A stretch of 64,000 nucleotides of DNA from Oscillospiraceae bacterium. GTDB taxonomy: Bacteria; Bacillota; Clostridia; Oscillospirales; Ruminococcaceae. Position numbers and translations under genes: made by a program. The notes under the pieces were generated by a model. That model did not search any database. It was not told the DNA's origin and saw nothing but the letters and a program-made list of their open reading frames with translations. Location of the stretch: positions 186,001-250,000 of the forward strand of contig JAGHIE010000001.1 in NCBI GenBank assembly GCA_017887325.1. The letters are read 5' to 3'. How positions within the stretch are numbered: the first letter of the stretch is position 1; each line of letters opens with the position of its first letter. This document shows positions 1-9,063 of the stretch, one piece after another.

Positions 1-289
1 ACTTAATAAAGTTTATTTGTTCTGTTGTATCAACAGGATAAGTCATTTTAATTATTTTTAAATCACTATTATACACTTTGAAAAACTTTGCAAATTCTAT
101 TATATGAAACTCTGTATCAAATTCATTCTGTGATAATAAATCAGTGGTAGATATTTGAAAAATATCTACCACTCCGTTATCTTTAGTTTTAAATACATCA
201 CTATCATATTTATTTATATTCTCCCAGTCCACAATAGGTGAAATGTCTGCAAAAGTTTTTAAGTAATTGTTTTTAAGCGATTTCTTCAT
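1..289 (-). CDS. VirB4-like conjugation ATPase, N-terminal fragment (cut by window edge)
   Basis: An open leftward frame starts with ATG at 289 and stays open to the window edge (96 codons). The product begins MKKSLKNNYLKTFADISP and continues with a segment reading VVDIFQISTTDLLSQNEF. This resembles the N-terminal domain of VirB4/TraE-type ATPases, which in this gene order follow the PrgI/TcpE-like membrane protein. The start overlaps the end of the preceding gene by 17 nt, which suggests translational coupling. VirB4 proteins power T4SS assembly at the inner face of the membrane. The Walker motifs would lie outside the window, so the call rests on position and N-terminal resemblance. Confidence 0.6.
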   Translation of the reverse strand, partial: MKKSLKNNYLKTFADISPIVDWENINKYDSDVFKTKDNGVVDIFQISTTDLLSQNEFDTEFHIIEFAKFFKVYNSDLKIIKMTYPVDTTEQINFIK

Positions 290-590
290 CAATATATTCC
301 TCCTTTTTGTTTAAATATTGTATTGGTTTGAATACTGTTCTTGATTTTGAAATTAGAATAATAATAAGCTCGTAAATTTTCCTTTTAGGATTTGACTTAC
401 CTGCAGGAATAATTAATATAAAGCTCCAAATAATACAGTAAACAAGATAGAATATTTCTAAATTAGGGTGTACAAGACTTGAAAAATTAGATGTTACAGT
501 TAAGACAATACATAGAAAAATAATATCTTTCATTGAAATAAACTTATGTAGTTTTACTTCTGATTTAATCTCTGTTGGAATTACTTTCAT
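273..590 (-). CDS. Small T4SS membrane protein, PrgI/TcpE-like
   Basis: A 105-residue protein with two close hydrophobic segments, about residues 22-40 and 45-63, a basic cytoplasmic-looking stretch after them and an acidic C-terminus. That layout and its position just before the VirB4-like gene fit the PrgI/TcpE/VirB3-like family of small inner-membrane conjugation proteins, which anchor the VirB4 ATPase. Its ATG overlaps the stop of the VirB6-like gene by one base (TAATG), so the two are probably translationally coupled. I recognise the family by architecture rather than by a signature motif. Confidence 0.6.
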   Translation of the reverse strand: MKVIPTEIKSEVKLHKFISMKDIIFLCIVLTVTSNFSSLVHPNLEIFYLVYCIIWSFILIIPAGKSNPKRKIYELIIILISKSRTVFKPIQYLNKKEEYIDEEIA

Positions 591-2683
591 TATTTTTTAT
601 CATTCCTTTCGATAAATTTTCTATCTTTCTTTGTAGTTATTGTTTTATTCTTTTTGTTAAATATTTTATTTTTATCCTTATAAAATGTTTCTTTGTTATA
701 ATTGCTTGAATTACTATTGATGTTACTATTGTATTGAGATTTTGTGTTTGGAGAGATATTTGAGTTGTTTTTCCAATTTTTAAACAATGTATCTCTTAAT
801 ATTTTTCTCTTTTCAATATTACTATTAGCTGTGTTAATACCAATTTGTTTAGCTTTATTATATGTGTTTATAATATCTTTAGGAGAAAATACACTATTGT
901 CAAATTTTTGTTTAGCAATGTCTTTTAAAGTTGTAGTTTTGTCAACATTGTATGATACATCATTGTTTGACAAATTGTCGTTTTCAGAGATATTTAGAGT
1001 ATCTTGTTTGGAGTTATTTTGCATATTAGGGTTATTAGTTGTATCTGTACTATGTTTTGTATTATTATCAATAATGTTATTATTCATATTGTTATAATCA
1101 CTTTGAGGTTGTGCTTTAGGTGTAGTTTGATTACTTTCATCATTTGTATTGTTTTTGTCAATATTAAGTTTGTTTTGTTTATTGTCATTGGTATTTGAAA
1201 TATTATTACTACTTTGAAGATTGTTGGGTTCTTCTTGATGTAAATGTTTATCATCTAAAGGAATGATAGAACCGTCTTTGTTTTTAAGTAATTTTTTATC
1301 AGCAGAGTTTAACTTATTATTCCAAAATAGCCCTGCTGTTGATATGTCTTGTTTATCTTCTTGTATATTATTATCATTATCGTTGTTTTTAGATTTTTGA
1401 TAATTTTCCCATAATCCCTGTGTTTTACCTGTATAGTAACCACCGATAGCAGAAGCACCTTTAATAGCACTTCTTCCTGTCCTACCAACTGAAGCTACGG
1501 CATTAGCAATATTTTTAGGTGTATTTAGTGCTGTTTTTACCGCACCACCCACCATTTGAGTAGTATAGAACATATTTGAAGCAGATGTACCTACATCTAT
1601 ACCTAATAATTCTTGAATAATATCAGGTCCATTTATAAGACCTAGAGAAAATCCGACGATTAAAAATGTTTCAACCCATATATTTAAGTTAGGTATAGAT
1701 TGTATAAAATCAACACCGAGATAGAATATTCTGTACATAAACGCAACGGATATTATTACTAAGAATATGTTTAGTATTTTTTGTAAAACCCTCTTAGTTC
1801 TTTGTCCTGTACTTACATCTAAAACAGCAACAAAAGGTGTTATAGCAACAGTAATTCCAAGTTGATAAATTAATTCTGCTACTTTTATACAGCTCCAAAC
1901 AAGACCAACACCTAGAGATATAAGCGTTATAGTTAGATTTACCCACTCAATTTTGTATCTGTAATAATAACTTGAAAACATATCACTACCCATACCAAGA
2001 AAATGACCGTCATCAAGTTTTTTTGTTGAGAGATTTCCTGATGTATCAATAACAAGTTTGTTTTCAAATACTGCTTTATTGTTTGTTTCTTTAGGTATCA
2101 TAAGTTCGACAGGGTCTATTTTCATTATGTTTTGTGGATTGATATTGTTTTTATTTGATAGAGAAGTATCAGAAAAATTGTTCTCATCAAGGTACTTTAA
2201 ATCAGTAATGCTGTTTTTTATTATATTTTGAGAAACGCTACTACCGTTTATATCCATAAAAGCATTAGCAGTTGTGCTTGTGAAATTTGAAAACTGTACA
2301 AGTAGAGTTTGGAAGCCTGAAAAAATAATCACTACAAATATAAAGTTTAAGAGTATTCCACGCTTTTCTCTTAGTGTATTAGTCATCAATTTAAAGCCTA
2401 TAATTAAAATACCTATAACAAGTAATGCACTTGTTATAGGTTTCATACTTTGCATAAAGCTCATCATTTTTGTTGAATTGAAAAAATCTAAATGCTTAAA
2501 CATTTCATTTAAAGCACTTTCAAGACTCGCAACAATGAGTTGTAAAGATGATAATATATACCAAAAAAATCTGAAAATATATATTACAAAATTGTTTGTA
2601 GTAGAGAATATATCATCGTGCTGTTGTAAAATTTCAATAGGTTCTATATTAATCACCGTCCTTTTCAATAAATTCGCTTTCAA
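590..2683 (-). CDS. VirB6/TrbL-like polytopic membrane protein with Asn-rich tail
   Basis: A 697-residue protein. Residues about 30-130 and 240-370 contain several hydrophobic segments typical of the VirB6/TrbL channel component of Gram-positive T4SS. The segment PFVAVLDVSTGQRTKRVLQKI, spread around residues 282-302, fits a cytoplasmic loop. From about residue 430 the protein turns into a hydrophilic tail very rich in Asn, Lys, Asp and Ser. This is typical of a cytoplasmic extension of low complexity. It lies between the coupling protein gene (35-nt overlap) and the PrgI-like gene (1-nt overlap), in the middle of the conjugation operon. Its exact role is inferred from family and context. Confidence 0.7.
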   Translation of the reverse strand: MKANLLKRTVINIEPIEILQQHDDIFSTTNNFVIYIFRFFWYILSSLQLIVASLESALNEMFKHLDFFNSTKMMSFMQSMKPITSALLVIGILIIGFKLMTNTLREKRGILLNFIFVVIIFSGFQTLLVQFSNFTSTTANAFMDINGSSVSQNIIKNSITDLKYLDENNFSDTSLSNKNNINPQNIMKIDPVELMIPKETNNKAVFENKLVIDTSGNLSTKKLDDGHFLGMGSDMFSSYYYRYKIEWVNLTITLISLGVGLVWSCIKVAELIYQLGITVAITPFVAVLDVSTGQRTKRVLQKILNIFLVIISVAFMYRIFYLGVDFIQSIPNLNIWVETFLIVGFSLGLINGPDIIQELLGIDVGTSASNMFYTTQMVGGAVKTALNTPKNIANAVASVGRTGRSAIKGASAIGGYYTGKTQGLWENYQKSKNNDNDNNIQEDKQDISTAGLFWNNKLNSADKKLLKNKDGSIIPLDDKHLHQEEPNNLQSSNNISNTNDNKQNKLNIDKNNTNDESNQTTPKAQPQSDYNNMNNNIIDNNTKHSTDTTNNPNMQNNSKQDTLNISENDNLSNNDVSYNVDKTTTLKDIAKQKFDNSVFSPKDIINTYNKAKQIGINTANSNIEKRKILRDTLFKNWKNNSNISPNTKSQYNSNINSNSSNYNKETFYKDKNKIFNKKNKTITTKKDRKFIERNDKK

Positions 2684-4799
2684 TCATAGATAATAGATTA
2701 TCTATTCTTTGAGGTGGAATATCATTTTTTAATGAAATTAGAAGATTTTTTGCACTATCTAAACTTTCTAAAGCTGTTACATCAACTTGAATAGAGTTAG
2801 ATTTTAATATACTTATAATAGTGTTTTTTAAATTCATTGAAAGTTTTTTTTGTTTGTTTTTAAAAACTTTTTCTTGATATTCTTTAGGAATATATATGTA
2901 GTCCTGTATATTATCAATAAGTTTAGAATAATTTAATTTATCGTGTGGCAATTCTTGTTTTGGGTTAAATTCTGATAAATATTCATATCTATACTTCATT
3001 CTTAATTCACCAGTAGTTAAAATAGGTCTACTTATTATATCTTCATCTTTTAATGTTTTTCTTTTAAGGGTTTGGCAAACAAGCATTTCACCCTCTTTTA
3101 ATCTTGCTAATTCATCAGTAGTAACAACTGGTTTTTGTTCATATGTTTCAGTATATTTTTTGTCTAAATCAAATCTATCACCACTACGAGATACATTTTT
3201 TATAGTTTTATGTCCTGTCATATTAGAAAATATTTCGAGAGTTTTCTTGCTGTCTGTTGCAATTAAAACTTTAGTAGAACAGTTATCTAAAATAATAGGA
3301 GCAACAGTTTTACCATAAGTAGCTTCTACTTGTTCATATGATTGAGCGTATAGGTCAAAACTGATTTTTGCAGATAAGCACATAGCAAGTTTAATATGTA
3401 AATCTTCTATTTTAGCACCGTTAAATATTTCATCACCTACAAATTTAACTGGGATTTTACATTCTCCAATTTTTCTTATGTCTTTTTCTTCTGCTGTTAC
3501 TTCTTGTTGAGATTTAGTTGTTAGAACAAAATAAGCAAGAGAGTAAATAGCTGAAACAATAGGATAATATTTTTTATTATTTTGTGGCAATCTAATAAAT
3601 AGGGCAGTAGGATTGTCACCAAATCCTATGCTTTCTAAATCTATATCATTTTTAGTAGTAATATTAAATACATCATTATATGTAAATAATTCCAGTTTAG
3701 AAAATATTTGAAATAAGATAGAAGCTCTTGTTTTACCTTTTGAAAATTCAATAGACGAGTATATTAGTCTTGCTGTATCGTAAAAATCACGATTTTTAAA
3801 ATAATCATCTAAAGCACTACCGTTTACAGTTTCTATACTGGATAATGTTTTAATAAATAAAGTTACAGAGTAAAGATTTATTTTTTCTTCTTCTCCGTTT
3901 TTTACACAGTCAGTAATATGTGCTATACAAACAGAAGTAAATAAAGCAATAGCAGAGTCTATCCAAACATCTTCATCAGCTTTATTGCTACTTAAAAAAG
4001 CGTATGCTATAACGCTACATACTTGTTGAGATAATGCTATCTTACCTTGTTTGTAGTATTGTGTAGCCATATATAATAGATTTATATTATGTGATTTTGT
4101 AGAATCAACAAAATTTAAAATTTTTACAGTATATTTTCTATCAAGCAACTGTTGTGTTGTTGCCCTTGATAATTCACCGTCTTTTAAATCGTGTATAATC
4201 ATTGATGATTTAGTTTCGGCTCTTGAAAGTATATCAGCAGAGGGAATACCCATAATTTCACCTTTACCACCTCTTGTAATTGCTACAATAAAATTGTTAT
4301 TTATTCTGTTATCTATATATAGTTTGTCTTCAAACCTTGCTACTGGTAATCCTCCTATTCCTTTAAATTTATTCTCTTTTTCATCTATTTCTAAATATGT
4401 TTCTCTTATTTCATCAATCGTCATAAGTCTATCAGAACCTTTTTGTCCGATATTTAAATCCTTAAAACTTGTTCTTATTTTGAAAAATAGAACAGTTAAA
4501 ATAATGAGAATTATAAATAGAAATAAAATATAAAATGGAAGCACATCAAATATATTAAATGGTTTATGCTCAGTAAAAGGTATTAGATTTCTAATGTTAT
4601 ATATACTGTTTACGGCTATAACAGATAGAAAAAATAAAATAATACCGACAATGCCTAAACCGATTAAAACATATTTAGGATTGTCTAAAAGATTATTAAA
4701 CCCCATAAGTGTTTTATGAGGTTTAACTTCATCTTTTTTTGTATCAGATACTTTTTCTTGATTTATAAGGTCTAAGAATTTTTTAAGCATAAGAAACAA
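2649..4799 (-). CDS. VirD4/TraG-type coupling protein
   Basis: A 716-residue protein with two N-terminal membrane segments (about residues 42-68 and 87-110), then a large cytoplasmic ATPase domain. The P-loop reads AITRGGKGEIMGIPS (about residues 172-186), the version seen in VirD4/TraG coupling proteins, and the Walker B region reads KFVGDEIFNGAKI (near residue 450). Such proteins bring the relaxase-DNA complex to the secretion channel and drive DNA export. The next gene downstream is the VirB6-like channel and the one upstream is the VirB2-like pilin, as in Firmicutes ICEs. The start MFLMLKKF was kept; an ATG four codons later is also possible. Confidence 0.9.
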   Translation of the reverse strand: MFLMLKKFLDLINQEKVSDTKKDEVKPHKTLMGFNNLLDNPKYVLIGLGIVGIILFFLSVIAVNSIYNIRNLIPFTEHKPFNIFDVLPFYILFLFIILIILTVLFFKIRTSFKDLNIGQKGSDRLMTIDEIRETYLEIDEKENKFKGIGGLPVARFEDKLYIDNRINNNFIVAITRGGKGEIMGIPSADILSRAETKSSMIIHDLKDGELSRATTQQLLDRKYTVKILNFVDSTKSHNINLLYMATQYYKQGKIALSQQVCSVIAYAFLSSNKADEDVWIDSAIALFTSVCIAHITDCVKNGEEEKINLYSVTLFIKTLSSIETVNGSALDDYFKNRDFYDTARLIYSSIEFSKGKTRASILFQIFSKLELFTYNDVFNITTKNDIDLESIGFGDNPTALFIRLPQNNKKYYPIVSAIYSLAYFVLTTKSQQEVTAEEKDIRKIGECKIPVKFVGDEIFNGAKIEDLHIKLAMCLSAKISFDLYAQSYEQVEATYGKTVAPIILDNCSTKVLIATDSKKTLEIFSNMTGHKTIKNVSRSGDRFDLDKKYTETYEQKPVVTTDELARLKEGEMLVCQTLKRKTLKDEDIISRPILTTGELRMKYRYEYLSEFNPKQELPHDKLNYSKLIDNIQDYIYIPKEYQEKVFKNKQKKLSMNLKNTIISILKSNSIQVDVTALESLDSAKNLLISLKNDIPPQRIDNLLSMIESEFIEKDGD

Positions 4800-4802
4800 T
4801 CC

Positions 4803-5171
4803 TTATCTAATAGAGTTAATCATATTAGCAATAGGTTCTGCGAAATTTACTATCAACAGACCACCACCTGCACTTAATATAACATACTTTGCATTCTCTC
4901 TTGCCCTTTGTCCTGCCATTAACATAATACCACCTACGATTACAGCGATAGTGCAGATTGGTAATCCAAAACCCTTAATGATGTCACCTAAATTGTAAAG
5001 TCCTGTATTTATACTGCTAAAATCTCCTCCAGTAGTTGCTAATACTGTATTTGTGAATAACATTGATAAAAGTACAGTTATCGGAATTATACTGATTTTC
5101 TTTTTAGTTAGTGGTGATTGTGCTTCTGCTCTTTGTTTAGTTTCTTTTTGTTTTCTTGTAAAAAATTTCAT
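4803..5171 (-). CDS. VirB2/TrbC-like pilin or channel subunit
   Basis: A 122-residue protein with a basic N-terminus, a signal-like hydrophobic segment (about residues 28-46) ending LATT, and two further hydrophobic helices (about 62-84 and 94-115) separated by the short basic loop QRARENAK. This three-helix layout matches VirB2/TrbC-type major subunits. It ends 3 nt before the VirD4 gene and probably begins the conjugation operon, since a terminator hairpin and a perfect palindrome separate it from the upstream ArdC-like gene. The ribosome binding site is AAAGGGG about 9 nt before ATG. Confidence 0.7.
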   Translation of the reverse strand: MKFFTRKQKETKQRAEAQSPLTKKKISIIPITVLLSMLFTNTVLATTGGDFSSINTGLYNLGDIIKGFGLPICTIAVIVGGIMLMAGQRARENAKYVILSAGGGLLIVNFAEPIANMINSIR

Positions 5172-5211
5172 AATTTTTTACCCCTTTCATTAATTAAAAT
5201 TTATATGTGCA

Positions 5212-5226
5212 TGTTCAAATTGAACA
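5212..5226. promoter_or_regulatory. Palindrome TGTTCAAATTGAACA (site A)
   Basis: This perfect 7+1+7 palindrome lies 41 nt upstream of the VirB2-like start codon, just after the terminator of the preceding gene. Near-identical palindromes occur at 22246, 23073, 24268 and 25118, always in short spacers directly upstream of leftward ICE genes. It may be an operator or a ParB binding site; which one cannot be told from sequence. Confidence 0.5.
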
Positions 5227-5262
5227 CAAAAAAAGTAAGTAGATATTTTCCACTTACTTTTC
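5227..5262 (-). terminator. Rho-independent terminator after the ArdC-like gene
   Basis: Arms 5232-5240 and 5252-5260 pair perfectly (AAAGTAAGT with ACTTACTTT). On the minus strand they are followed by a run of T residues (plus-strand A run 5228-5234). The hairpin overlaps the stop codon of the 1064-residue gene. Confidence 0.8.
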
Positions 5263-8200
5263 TAAACTAATATTTTGTTTTTTCTGATGTTGTTTTTGGA
5301 ACTCTTGTTGTTTTACTTGATTTATCAAGTCTTGTGTCTGTTGCTTATCAGTATTTAAAACAGTTAGAGTTACTTTATCACCCTTTAAAAAAGCAGAGTA
5401 AGAAAAGTCTTTAGCTACCTTTTCAAACTCTGCATAATTTTTATATGGTATTGTCAGATAATTTTTTATACCCTCAATCTGTTTCATTTCTCTATATGGA
5501 AATGAACCTATTTCGATACTTTTATAATTGATATTTTTTAGGTCTTTTTCAAAATTAACAGATAGATTTTTTATGTTTAACTCAGGTATAAATTCTTTTA
5601 TTTTTTCTAAATTTTGAAAATTTTTCTGTATTTGCAAAAATTGTTGTTTTGCTAAATCATTGTGGAATGACTTTTGAAAATCTATATCGTTTTGTTTTTT
5701 GCTTTTCGATATTTTTTCTGCGTTAGAGGTAATATATAGATTATGTAAATATTTATTTTGTTCTTCTCTGTATAGAGGAATTACTTTGATTTCTATTATT
5801 TCTTTAAAAGCTACAGGCTCTTTTTTACTTAAATCATTCATATTAATTTTTTGTAATTTGTCTGATAATGCTTTTAATTCATCTTGTGGCATCTCAAAAT
5901 TAAAAGTATAATTTTTACTTGCTTGTTCAGGATATATAACGCCTAAATCTTTCCAATCTTTATTTGATAAAAATAATCTTTTTTCTTGATTATCTATACC
6001 AATTTGTTCATAGGGAATAGAGTATCTTTCACCTAAAAAGTTTATAGCTTCTTTGGTATCCATATTTTGAGTTTCCTTGATTAAACTAATAACATTACCA
6101 CCGTTGGTACTACCAAAATCGTAATAAGTATTTGTTTTTTCATAAACTTTAACACTAGCAGTATTTTCACCACGAATATTGTACATACCGTTTCTTGATT
6201 GTTCATAACCTAAATCATCAAGAATAGTTTTGATAGGTATTTGTATTATTTCGTCTAAGTTATATTTTTTATATCCTTGTGGCTTTGAAATATCTTTCTT
6301 CTCAACTACTTTTAAATGTTGGTTAAATCTATAAATAGGGTAATCTCCACTATCTAAAAGATTATCTATTTTTCTGCTATTTTCAAAATCTTTACCACTT
6401 AATAAAGTGTATTTTTGATTTTCTATAATGATTTTATCTTTATGCTCTGATGTTAAAATGCCTTTTTGTTTTAAGATATTTTCATCTATCAAAGCTACTT
6501 CATAACCAACTTTTACAGCAACAATATTTTTATCTTTTTCTAAATTTTTATTATATAACTGTATTAACTGCTCTTTTACATCTTCAATAAATATTTCAGA
6601 TGTTACACCCATAGGGAAAACAATAGCGTGTGTGCTATCTTTAGGGTACTTGTAGTTAAGTATTATTTTATCATCTTTAAAACCTATTATAGTATTTGGT
6701 TCGTTATTGTATATGATAGTTTTATTCACTAACTTGTTTAAATCAATATTATTAAGAATATTACTTTGCACTGTATTATTAATTGTTTGTGCGAATGTTA
6801 ATTTTTCGTTTTGTGGAATTGTTTGGATATATTCTTCACGCTTTCCAAATTCTTTAATCATTTCATTGTGTAACTTATTTGCTTCTTTTATAATTTCATT
6901 AAATTTATTATTATCTTCTAAAGATAGCTCGGTGTTTTGATTACAATAATTTAAAAAGTCTTTTATATTTTCATCTTTAAAACTCTTTAAAAATGAAATA
7001 AAATCTAACTTTTCACTACCAATATCAAATCTACCGTCAAGAACATATCCGTTTTTTAAAATGATTGAAAAATTTGTTTTTAAATAACCAATATCAACTT
7101 CAAATGCTTTTTTATCAAGTTCTGTTAGCAGTTTATTTGCAAGAGGAAAACTTAAAGTCCTATACTTGTTATCACTAAACAATGGGTGTTCTGAGTAGTT
7201 TATCTTGACAGTTATATCATTATGAATATCTTTTGATTTATCGTTCTTAAATATAGGAACACTAGCTATATTATTATCTTTATTTTCAAATTTGCTTTCA
7301 AAACTACTACTAATTTCTTTTTTAGTAACTAAATCAATAGCCTTATATTCATTTCCATTTTTCTCTATTATTTGCAAAGGGTTTTTATTTTCTCCGATAC
7401 AAAATTCACCTGATTTAGCTTCGATAATAGATTTATGAATGTAATTACTACTATCCAAAATTTCTTTTATTTTAGATAATCTATTTTTTTCTAAATCATT
7501 ATCTAAAGAAATGTTATTGATGGTTAGTTGCTTTTCAATATATTTATCAAAGTCTTTAGATAATTTTTTATATTCCTTATGAACTTCATTTAATGTTTTC
7601 ATAAGGTCAAAATTTTCTTTATCTATGGCTTTAAAACTTGATACAAAATGTTGTTTTCTTGTGTCTATAATTTCAAGGTTATAATCAGTAGAAAACATAA
7701 TACTAAGTAAATCAGCTTCAAATTCTATTAATGCAGGAGATTTTTTATTAGTTTCTTCATTGTTTGTGTGTAATTTTATGTGACCTATTTCGTGTACTAA
7801 TGTGGAGAGCTTTTGAGTATCTTTCATTAGTGAATTTAATTTTATTATATCTTCAGTTTTATTTGCTAAACCTCTGATTGATATACTGTTTAAGTTTTCT
7901 TCTGATACCATAATTTTATTTTCAGCACAGTAATCAATAAGAGCGTCTGCTATATTTTTATGTAGTTCTGACGGATAACCCATATTATAGAAATTAGGAT
8001 ATTCTTCGACAGGACAGTTAGTAGCAGAAATATCGTGTACGATAAATGTGCTGAACGACACTATTTTTCGTACAGTTTTATATTCCTTGCTTTTAATCTT
8101 TTCTTGTTCAATTTTAGTAGCTTCTCTAATCGGTTTTAGTTCGTTGTTTTCGTTATAGAAAAAAGTTATAGTGTTAGGTTGTAGCAATTTCATACCACTA

Positions 8201-8448
8201 CCTTTTTCTATAACTTTATATCCTAGATTCTGCCATTGGTTATATGTTGCTACAAAGGTAGCACCACTGTTTTGTTTATATAATAAAATATCATTATTGA
8301 TACTATATTTAGTAAAGTTTTTAGAAAACTTTGTAAGTTCTATTAAATCTTCGGGATTTTGTTTGTAATTATCTAAAATATCGCTAATTACCTGTTTATA
8401 ATTATTATTACTTAAGTTCTTTATAGGTTGAGTTTTTATATTTTCCAT
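5254..8448 (-). CDS. Large ArdC-like antirestriction / primase-like multidomain protein
   Basis: A 1064-residue protein. The N-terminus (about residues 15-110) resembles the ArdC/LtrC ssDNA-binding domain. It is followed by a zincin-type motif, LVHEIGHIKLH, near residues 216-226, as in ArdC antirestriction proteins. The middle is mostly hydrophilic and resembles polyvalent-protein spacer domains. Residues about 735-815 (ILDDLGYEQSRNGMYNIRG, then YYDFGSTNGGNVISLI) match the fold of the DnaG/CHC2 primase zinc-binding domain but lack its cysteines. ArdC-type proteins protect incoming single-stranded DNA from host restriction; the second half could serve replication of the transferred strand. It is followed by a terminator and sits upstream of the T4SS genes. 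Confidence 0.7.
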   Translation of the reverse strand: MENIKTQPIKNLSNNNYKQVISDILDNYKQNPEDLIELTKFSKNFTKYSINNDILLYKQNSGATFVATYNQWQNLGYKVIEKGSGMKLLQPNTITFFYNENNELKPIREATKIEQEKIKSKEYKTVRKIVSFSTFIVHDISATNCPVEEYPNFYNMGYPSELHKNIADALIDYCAENKIMVSEENLNSISIRGLANKTEDIIKLNSLMKDTQKLSTLVHEIGHIKLHTNNEETNKKSPALIEFEADLLSIMFSTDYNLEIIDTRKQHFVSSFKAIDKENFDLMKTLNEVHKEYKKLSKDFDKYIEKQLTINNISLDNDLEKNRLSKIKEILDSSNYIHKSIIEAKSGEFCIGENKNPLQIIEKNGNEYKAIDLVTKKEISSSFESKFENKDNNIASVPIFKNDKSKDIHNDITVKINYSEHPLFSDNKYRTLSFPLANKLLTELDKKAFEVDIGYLKTNFSIILKNGYVLDGRFDIGSEKLDFISFLKSFKDENIKDFLNYCNQNTELSLEDNNKFNEIIKEANKLHNEMIKEFGKREEYIQTIPQNEKLTFAQTINNTVQSNILNNIDLNKLVNKTIIYNNEPNTIIGFKDDKIILNYKYPKDSTHAIVFPMGVTSEIFIEDVKEQLIQLYNKNLEKDKNIVAVKVGYEVALIDENILKQKGILTSEHKDKIIIENQKYTLLSGKDFENSRKIDNLLDSGDYPIYRFNQHLKVVEKKDISKPQGYKKYNLDEIIQIPIKTILDDLGYEQSRNGMYNIRGENTASVKVYEKTNTYYDFGSTNGGNVISLIKETQNMDTKEAINFLGERYSIPYEQIGIDNQEKRLFLSNKDWKDLGVIYPEQASKNYTFNFEMPQDELKALSDKLQKINMNDLSKKEPVAFKEIIEIKVIPLYREEQNKYLHNLYITSNAEKISKSKKQNDIDFQKSFHNDLAKQQFLQIQKNFQNLEKIKEFIPELNIKNLSVNFEKDLKNINYKSIEIGSFPYREMKQIEGIKNYLTIPYKNYAEFEKVAKDFSYSAFLKGDKVTLTVLNTDKQQTQDLINQVKQQEFQKQHQKKQNISLEK

Positions 8449-8460
8449 AAAATTATCCCC

Positions 8461-8739
8461 CTAAATTCTATTTAAAATATGCTTAATTATGGCTTGTTCT
8501 TTTTTAGATAATTCATAGATAGGGTAGAGTGTAGTAACATCAGCAGTAGTACCAATGTCATAATCTTCTGGGTAAGGATATTCCATATAATATAGGTCTT
8601 TATTTTGACTTTCATAGATTATCTTATCTTTTGTATGACAAACAACTGTTGCCACAAAGTCAATTTCAAGTGCAAAATTTTCTTCTGCACCGAGCATATC
8701 GTCTAAAAAGTTTTCGTCTTTTAATTCAATATGTTTCAT
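8461..8739 (-). CDS. Small acidic protein of unknown function
   Basis: A 92-residue, acidic, soluble protein with no membrane segment. The region IDFVATVVCHTKDKIIYES looks like a compact beta-rich fold, but I recognise no family. It has a strong AAGGAAAG ribosome binding site, follows the 100-residue membrane protein by 21 nt and precedes the ArdC-like gene by 12 nt, so it belongs to the same leftward operon running from the SSB gene to the ArdC-like gene. Confidence 0.6.
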   Translation of the reverse strand: MKHIELKDENFLDDMLGAEENFALEIDFVATVVCHTKDKIIYESQNKDLYYMEYPYPEDYDIGTTADVTTLYPIYELSKKEQAIIKHILNRI

Positions 8740-8760
8740 AATTTTTCTTTCCTTTCTGTT

Positions 8761-9063
8761 TTAAAATAAAAATGGTAAATAGGTTTCAATCATTACTTTA
8801 AATTCTTGTATCAAGACTTCTCTTGATGACGAATTAAGTAACGCTACAACACCCACTACAGCTAAAATAAAAACAGCTATCTCTAATATCACTTTAAAGA
8901 CAGCTGTTATATTTGATAGTATTAATTTTAAAAAAGTAATAAAGCTATTGCTTTTTTCTACTATTACGATATTTTCATCTTGCACATTATAAAGTTTCTT
9001 TTTTCTCTTTTGCTCTTTATTTTCTTGTTTTATTTTTGTGTTTAGTAGGGGTTTATATTTCAT
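8761..9063 (-). CDS. Small single-pass membrane protein
   Basis: A 100-residue protein with a strongly basic N-terminal third (KQENKEQKRKKK near residues 12-23), a moderately hydrophobic region at 43-58 and a clear transmembrane helix at about 60-78 (VILEIAVFILAVVGVVALL). Its start overlaps the stop of the CpaE-like ATPase by 4 nt, which suggests coupled translation. No known family is recognised; a membrane partner for the ATPase is a guess based on coupling only. Confidence 0.6.
   Translation of the reverse strand: MKYKPLLNTKIKQENKEQKRKKKLYNVQDENIVIVEKSNSFITFLKLILSNITAVFKVILEIAVFILAVVGVVALLNSSSREVLIQEFKVMIETYLPFLF

Noticed and set aside
744..1097. Hydrophobic plus-strand frame
   Set aside because: Shadow of the Asn-rich tail of the VirB6-like protein; no ribosome binding site or separate context.
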